From Melieria omissa (lineage: Eukaryota > Arthropoda > Insecta > Diptera > Ulidiidae): DNA of 64,000 nucleotides. The translations under genes and the position numbers were made by a program. The notes below the pieces were generated by a model. The model saw only the letters and a list, made by a program, of their open reading frames with translations, made no database searches and was not told where the DNA came from. Below, in pieces: positions 60,101-64,000 of this stretch (the first letter of the stretch is position 1; each line of letters begins with the position of its first letter). The stretch lies in contig OZ020267.1 in NCBI GenBank assembly GCA_963971225.1, positions 8,831,574 to 8,895,573 on the forward strand. The letters are read 5' to 3'.

Positions 60101-63100
60101 GCAGTGATCGTACTCGTCGCTGATGTCGCCGCCGCTTACATCGCACACGCCCACATCCTCGTCGTCGTCGTCCGTGTTCGAGGAGAGGTGCTTGCGGCGG
60201 CTGCGGTGCATGCGGCGCAGCAGGTTCGTGTAGAACAGGTGCAGCGACGACGAGGTAGAGGGCGACTTTTGAATGCTGATCGGATGCTTCAGGGCGACGG
60301 CGGCCATTTGCAGGGCGCTTTCCACGTGCGGCCCCGGCTCGGGTTCGGTTTCGGACTCGTCGGTCGGCTCGGGCCCCGCCAGCGATGTCGTGGTGTCGCC
60401 CACTGCCATTGTTTGCGGTGTGGGTGTTGGTGGATATTTTGATATTGGTGTGGCAATTGGTGAGATTGATGAAGCGCATGATGAAGGCGGTGAGGATGAA
60501 AGTAGAAAATTGCGTTTTGATATTTCTCGTCGTTGTCTTTCAATCAATAAAATTTCTCTTAAGCTTAGTTCGGGAGTATTTTGTGCTTTCACTTTGGCTG
60601 TCGGAGTTGCTGTTGTTGTTGTTGTTGTGGTGGTGGTGGTAGCAGTTGTAGTCGAAGTTGGAGCTGATGTTGCGCTTTCGAGACAATCTATTGCACTCAA
60701 CTCGGCTGGAGTTGGTCACAATGGAAGAATTTTTTTGAATAAGAAAAAGAAAATAAAACCATAAAAAAACAAAACCAAAATGAGATTTTGAAAACAAAAA
60801 GCAAACAAAAACAACAACTTCGAACAAAACTTGAATATATGTACGAGTGTATGCGATAATGTGAGACGTACATAATCGTTTTTTAACGAGTGTATTTTAC
60901 AGTGTCAAAAGCGAAACATAGCGAAACAAAGTTGGTTGAAATCGGATTTTAAATTAAAAAATGTTTAAGCAATTGAATTTCGCTATGTTTCAAAACTACT
61001 TAGTATGTACAATAAGAAGTGTGTTGTGGAAATTTATTTTTCGATGAATTACAGTGGGTGGTCAAGCAATTATTACGCTTCAAACAATCAAACGCTTTTT
61101 ATGTTTAAAACAAACTGTTACAATTTGAATTTTTGAATTCAATTACACACACACACAATTCATGTTAAACATATCGCACACGCACTACAAAAGGGATACA
61201 ACTCAAAATTTTTCATTTTCGGGTTTATGTGTTAATACTGTGCACAATGCATCAATCTACCAATCAGCAAAAGCTCAGTATATTTTGTTGTTGTTGTTAA
61301 CTGTTGCAAAAATACAGTTAGGTCTCTCTTCATGTCAGAACTTTGATGATATTTGACTGCTGCAGCTCAATGAAAAAGTGTCCTCACTCAAATTGTGTCA
61401 CTTTTGACGAAATAAATTTTTGTTAAAGTTAATTTTAAACAAAATTCTGACAATTTTTGTATATATTTTTAATTTTTAAAATTAATTATGAATTTTCAAA
61501 ATTTTTATTTCAACTTTTTAACTGTCATTTATAATTATTAAATTCAGAAAAAGTTGCATAACTTGAAATAATTCGGTAATTATTGAATTAAAATATTATC
61601 AAAACAGTCACAACTCAAAATTTTGGATTTTCTAGTATAAAATAAAAAAAAAATTCTTGAAACTTATCATAAAGCATAATCTGTTTAAAAAATATATATA
61701 TTTAGCTCAAAATCAGTTTTTTGCGTTTCCTGAAAAATCAAACATTTTGAGTTGTGTCACTTTTGTTGTGCGTGTGCGATATGTTTAACGTGAATTGTTC
61801 AGTTTCTTTCACCATTCTTAAAAAACAGAAATTTGTGCAAATACAATAATCACCTACCCCCAATGCGATGCGATGTATTTTTCAATATATCGTTTTCATT
61901 TTTGTTTTATTCCCAAAAATGCACAACATTCTCATAATGCATTCGAATGCACACTTCACTATTCAAGATTTGCAACAAATGTTCAATTAAATGCTGCTGC
62001 TAACAAATTCCCGTTTCGTGCTCACCCACGTCATATAAACTCACAAATACCATTAGAAATACTGTGGGACAAATAAGCTAAGCAAACAAGAAAACAAAAA
62101 GTGTTTGGAAACTATTTTAGTACATCTTACTTCCACTTAAACATGAAAATGTAGATGTAAGCGTGCTAACTGCTTCACCATCCACTGTAAGTCTCGAGGG
62201 GGTTTTATGGAATAGCTTTCATAGCTACGCATTTTCAAATTAAACTCTCATTGATATATGTCTTGATTTGAAGGCAAAATGGCTGTAGAGATATTAATTA
62301 GTAATCGTTAGAGTCGGACCGATTAATCGGCATCGGTGTCGGCTAGTATCGGCCAATAAAATAGGTATTGGCATTGGCCAATAAAATAGGTATTGGCATC
62401 GGCATCGGCTAATTCTCGCCCTTCCGGCCTATTAATCGGCATTGGCATTGGCATCGGCCAAAAAAATTGGTATCGGTCGAACTCTAGTAATCGTTTCATG
62501 AAAATTTTATGCGATTGTCAAAACCAGCCATGTATCAGTGTGTTTGTAAACAAATTACTACAACGAAATATTCTCTTTAACTATTAGTGTTAGCTCAAAT
62601 CATTTGTTAGTACCTCGAGACGAATATGAAAAAATATAAATGTGCAGTTTGATGAGTGTTAAACCTTACAATTTTTTTGTATACAATTACAATTTCATAT
62701 TCAAATCTATGACTCTCCTACTACTAACCACTCAGCCATGGCCATTGCTATTTACATGAAATAATTCCCCTTTCAATCTTTTCTTCAAATTAAAATCAAT
62801 TCGTTTACATTCACAACACATAAGCACTTAAAATAAACAACAACAACAAAACAATGTGTAACAAAAAACTAACACAAAAATAATTCGATTTAAAAATTAG
62901 TGTTTTGTTTGTTTGTTGGTATGTTTGTTGCTTTGAATGGAGTTGAACATTTCGGTGAGCTGAAAGTTGGTGGTGCTTCCATTGATGCCTGTTTGCTGTT
63001 TGTTTGATTGATGGAAATGCAATTGTCTTGGTGAGGGGGCGCAAAGAAGGTTTAAGTGAAAGTTTGGAAAAGTATGCAAGGAGATGAGTTGGTTGAGTGC

Positions 63101-63903
63101 TGATGGTGAGTGTATGTTTTCACAACAACAAAGTTAGCAAACATTATGCATTAAGTGCGGTGCCAATTTCAATTTGAATGACATCGACTGAGATGCAACA
63201 ACTTGACCAACATACAGTCGAGTTTTGATGGCAGTTGCAATGTGAATTTATTGCATCTAGTACGCAATGGGTGAATCGGTGAATTCATGATCGTTGATTT
63301 GTACAACAATTTACATTACAATAACATCATAATTTACAGCTAAACGTCTTCGATTTCACTTATTATATATCGAATTTTTTTTAGAATTCGGTAAAGCTGT
63401 CCACGTAAAAGCGATTTCGTCTTTTAGGCATTTTCCTGCTACTGTTTGTTTGTTTGTATGATAAATTGTGGTTTACTTACGACATGAGTAGTCTCGCACT
63501 AGTGTGGTTTTTGATTTGACTTGCACGCCAATGATGGCTTCAATGGGCACCTCGGTGCGCGGTATCGAGACCGAATGTGGAGGTAAGTAAATAGGTTGTA
63601 GCACACCAAAATTACATTCGGTTGGCAGGTACATGCGACATCCTCCATGTGTAGTCATGCCACACCACTCGCAACGGTAGCCTGCAATGAGTGGCAAGTG
63701 GACATTTTGAAAATTTGTGAATTGTTAAAGCTTTTAGAGGATCACTCATCACAGTTTGAGTTGTGTATCTTTCATTGGATATCACCAACAAGGCAGCACA
63801 ACAATTTTCGACACTCACCTGTCAGACATTCCGATGACCAACAGGTTTTCTTGCAATAGGCGCATTTGGACGTCGGTGGTAGATTGCCCTCTCGCCAGTG
63901 ATG
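41993..63903 (-). CDS. Diacylglycerol kinase theta, 3' part of the gene
   Basis: DGK theta phosphorylates diacylglycerol to phosphatidic acid at membranes. Exons seen: 63903-63819, 63681-63481, (60705-58864 cassette), 55085-54870, 54801-54665, 54596-54307, 54231-53910, 53837-53608, 53538-53390, 53321-53052, 50731-50443, 50377-50221, 50126-50019, then last exon A (46376-46167) or B (42163-41993). Without the cassette and with exon A the coding part is 888 codons; the phases agree throughout. Domains: C1 zinc finger ([33 protein letters not shown]), RA-type region (FYMTDLYAS ... [15 protein letters not shown]), catalytic domain with [12 protein letters not shown] and [15 protein letters not shown], then the accessory domain ([20 protein letters not shown]). 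The donor after 54307 is GTTCGT and the one after 53052 is GTCATT, both weaker than usual. The 5' part, with the first C1 domains, lies beyond the window. Drosophila CG31140 is the likely orthologue (from memory). Confidence 0.9.
42164..46166. other. DGK intron between last exons B and A
   Basis: Apart from the TTCAA block I see AT-rich sequence, GTT and GTGTGT microsatellites and no further exon. If exon A is used this region is downstream of the gene. Confidence 0.45.
43627..44460. repeat. TTCAA pentanucleotide satellite block
   Basis: About 0.83 kb of TTCAA units with interruptions, in the intron before last exon B. Within it a higher-order block (a variant stretch AAATTAAATTCAAATCAATT followed by TTCTATTCACTTCAATTC) recurs at about 43850-43890 and 43955-43998, with a looser version near 43690-43770. 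Both edges decay into degenerate TTAAT/TTGAT repeats. The long frames of NSIQF repeats in it are artefacts of the 5-bp unit. Confidence 0.95.
46167..46376 (-). CDS. Alternative last exon A of the DGK theta gene
   Basis: 210 nt, 69 codons plus stop, in phase 0 after a good CAG acceptor. It joins KSALK to [22 protein letters not shown] and then a Ser/Ala/Gly-rich tail ending EPIGT. The basic start could bind membranes or act as a sorting signal (inference). It is GC-rich in an AT-rich region, as expected for an exon. Confidence 0.82.
   Translation of the reverse strand, partial: ATMLKKTKSKRRLTEPHISPAVMSLSASATASAAAIQGGTGGGSTVSIASSGQAQAPENGDRDREPIGT
47100..47960 (+). pseudogene. Non-LTR retrotransposon fragment (reverse transcriptase C-terminus)
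   Basis: The left part reads [17 protein letters not shown] ... [28 protein letters not shown], the C-terminal end of a CR1/Jockey-like LINE reverse transcriptase ORF. The right part (47613 onward) reads [16 protein letters not shown] and, in a shifted frame, VYFPQH and the block KSRVHNH, the matching end of the same ORF. The foldback MITE at 47309-47612 separates the two. Frameshifts and missing upstream domains mark it as dead. Confidence 0.72.
47309..47612. mobile_element. Foldback-type MITE, copy 2
   Basis: The arms 47331-47392 and 47518-47579 are near-perfect inverted repeats of about 62 bp (with CGATATCTCGCTTCG at the inner end). The right end GGCGCCACGGAAACCGTAG matches copy 1 at 3382-3653. 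The left GGTTTCCGTGG end is missing, cut where the element meets the LINE fragment. It interrupts the reverse transcriptase frame. Confidence 0.78.
48930..49032 (-). pseudogene. tRNA-like retroposed sequence (Glu-type CTC loop)
   Basis: On the minus strand: an A-box-like TAGTTCAGCGGGTAGCGCG, an arm CTGG with loop TTCTCAT, a B-box GGTTTGATTCC and then GGACCGGAAAAAAC, an A tail. The acceptor stem pairs badly and the anticodon stem has a bulge, so it is not a working tRNA. It is bounded by two near-identical 29-bp direct repeats (48902-48930 and 49033-49061, 27 of 29 bases equal), as in retroposition with a target duplication. Confidence 0.65.
50732..53051. other. DGK intron, 2.3 kb
   Basis: AT-rich intron between the catalytic and accessory exons. 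Apart from the MITE fragment at 51414-51533 I see nothing in it. Confidence 0.55.
51414..51533. mobile_element. Family B TTAA MITE, right-end fragment
   Basis: Matches the right end of the split MITE at 17640-17748, through GGTGAAGTTGCTCTCAGGCA and CGAAAGGGTTAA. TTAA lies at 51530-51533. The left end could not be found, so it is either truncated or too diverged. It sits in the DGK intron between 50732 and 53051. Confidence 0.75.
56518..56601. mobile_element. Very short TTAA MITE (family D)
   Basis: 84 bp including TTAA at both ends (56518-56521 and 56598-56601). The inner ends are CCCTTTCAGTCACAATG and the inverted CATGTCGGAAAGGG. Only the outer seven or eight bases pair well. It lies 20 bp left of the family C element. 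Confidence 0.65.
56621..57169. mobile_element. TTAA MITE, family C
   Basis: 549 bp including TTAA at 56621-56624 and 57166-57169. The ends are CCCATATCGGCCCA and the inverted TGGGCTTATATGGG, 12 of 14 pairing. There is no coding frame. The piggyBac-like pattern is the same as family A and B, with different termini. Confidence 0.75.
57537..57992. mobile_element. TTAA MITE, family A copy 2, inverted
   Basis: 456 bp including TTAA at 57537-57540 and 57989-57992. It begins CCCTTTCGCTA and ends TAGCGAAAGGG. The interior matches copy 1 (3760-4237) in reverse, for example through CTCTAAAATACAGGGTCCGA. Confidence 0.82.
58864..60705 (-). CDS. Large in-phase cassette exon of the DGK theta locus
   Basis: An open stretch of 1842 nt (614 codons) with no stop. 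It has a strong pyrimidine tract and CAG before 60705 and G|GTGATT after 58864. Both ends are phase 1, as are the DGK exons on either side (63481 and 55085), so it can be included or skipped without changing the frame. It would add 614 residues: Thr- and Ser-rich, with acidic runs ([26 protein letters not shown]), basic runs ([25 protein letters not shown]) and no known fold. Alternatively it is the start of an isoform, but the only candidate start nearby is not ATG. I saw no similarity to named domains. Confidence 0.7.
61155..61802. mobile_element. Long-TIR non-autonomous element, 0.65 kb
   Basis: About 56-bp inverted ends: left ACAATTCATGTTAAACATAT (61155 on) and right ending with its inverse through ATATGTTTAACGTGAATTGT. 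The pairing holds across GCACACGCAC and ACAACTCAAAAT with about five mismatches. The interior is AT-rich without frames. Target duplication could not be settled because of the flanking CA repeat. Confidence 0.75.
62309..62486. mobile_element. hAT-type MITE with GGCATCGGC repeats
   Basis: 178 bp, TIR TAGAGTCGGACCGAT and, inverted, ATCGGTCGAACTCTA. The 8-bp duplication GTAATCGT flanks it exactly (62301-62308 and 62487-62494). The inside is built from short GGCATCGGC/GGCATTGGC and CCAATAAAATAGGTATTGG repeats. It lies in a DGK intron. Confidence 0.88.
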
Positions 63904-64000
63904 CTGCAAATGTTCAAGTAAAAAAAGCCGCAACATGTTAAGTCGAGTCAATTTTACATGATATTTGACACTTACTTGATGTTTAACATTTAACAACTCC

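Larger units (their letters stand above)
60706..63480. other. DGK intron upstream of the cassette exon
   Basis: A 2.8-kb intron holding a long-TIR element (61155-61802) and a hAT-like MITE (62309-62486). No further exon was recognised. Confidence 0.5.

Noticed and set aside
58805..60700. An independent gene starting at 60700
   Set aside because: The first codon of the frame is TTG, not ATG, while the splice sites on both ends fit the DGK phase. I keep it as a cassette exon.

Overview
The window looks like nuclear DNA of a higher fly. I lean to a tephritid-type fruit fly, but that is inference. The evidence is as follows: a two-exon beta-tubulin matching the Drosophila testis isotype betaTub85D; a Task7-type K2P channel; short GT-AG introns of about 50-70 nt beside long ones; AT-rich spacers; and many small inverted-repeat transposons. 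Exon coordinates below were worked out by hand from splice sites and phase. Every multi-exon model closes in frame.

Left part (1-28.3 kb), in order: a NIT2-type omega-amidase (+); golgin-45 (-), convergent with it; a repeat-rich spacer (3.05-5.46 kb); a 76-aa BBIP1/BBS18-like BBSome subunit (+); LMBRD2 (+), starting 131 nt after the BBIP1 stop, so perhaps dicistronic; testis beta2-tubulin (-); a nested transposon stack (11.96-18.36 kb); Task7 (-); a MADF-domain regulator (+); and a TULA/UBASH3-type UBA-2H-SH3-phosphoglycerate-mutase protein (+). The stack is a TTAA-flanked MITE broken by a young, apparently intact Ty3/mdg3-like LTR retrotransposon and by a 5'-truncated non-LTR element.

Middle part (28-37 kb): TMEM179 (-); a 2.76-kb Harbinger/PIF transposon with both of its genes apparently intact and convergent (MADF protein + and HARBI1-type DDE transposase -); and a second MADF/coiled-coil gene whose first intron holds a hAT-like MITE. 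Between the last two lies a 30-bp element made of little more than two joined terminal repeats with its own 8-bp target duplication.

Right part (about 37.5-64 kb): one long minus-strand locus, the 3' part of a diacylglycerol kinase theta gene, with the C1 domain, RA region, catalytic domain and accessory domain on at least 13 exons. An 1842-nt symmetric cassette exon codes for a disordered insert between C1 and RA. Two alternative last exons start with nearly the same residues but end differently, and a third possible tail lies further downstream. The introns carry a TTCAA pentanucleotide satellite, several TTAA-flanked MITEs, a foldback element inside a non-LTR fragment, a tRNA-like retroposed sequence, a hAT-like MITE and a 0.65-kb long-TIR element.

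No rRNA, CRISPR or prokaryotic feature was seen. The most interesting observations are the minimal 30-bp TIR element, the BBIP1-LMBRD2 arrangement, the modular ends and cassette exon of the DGK locus, the nested insertions, and the intact Harbinger.
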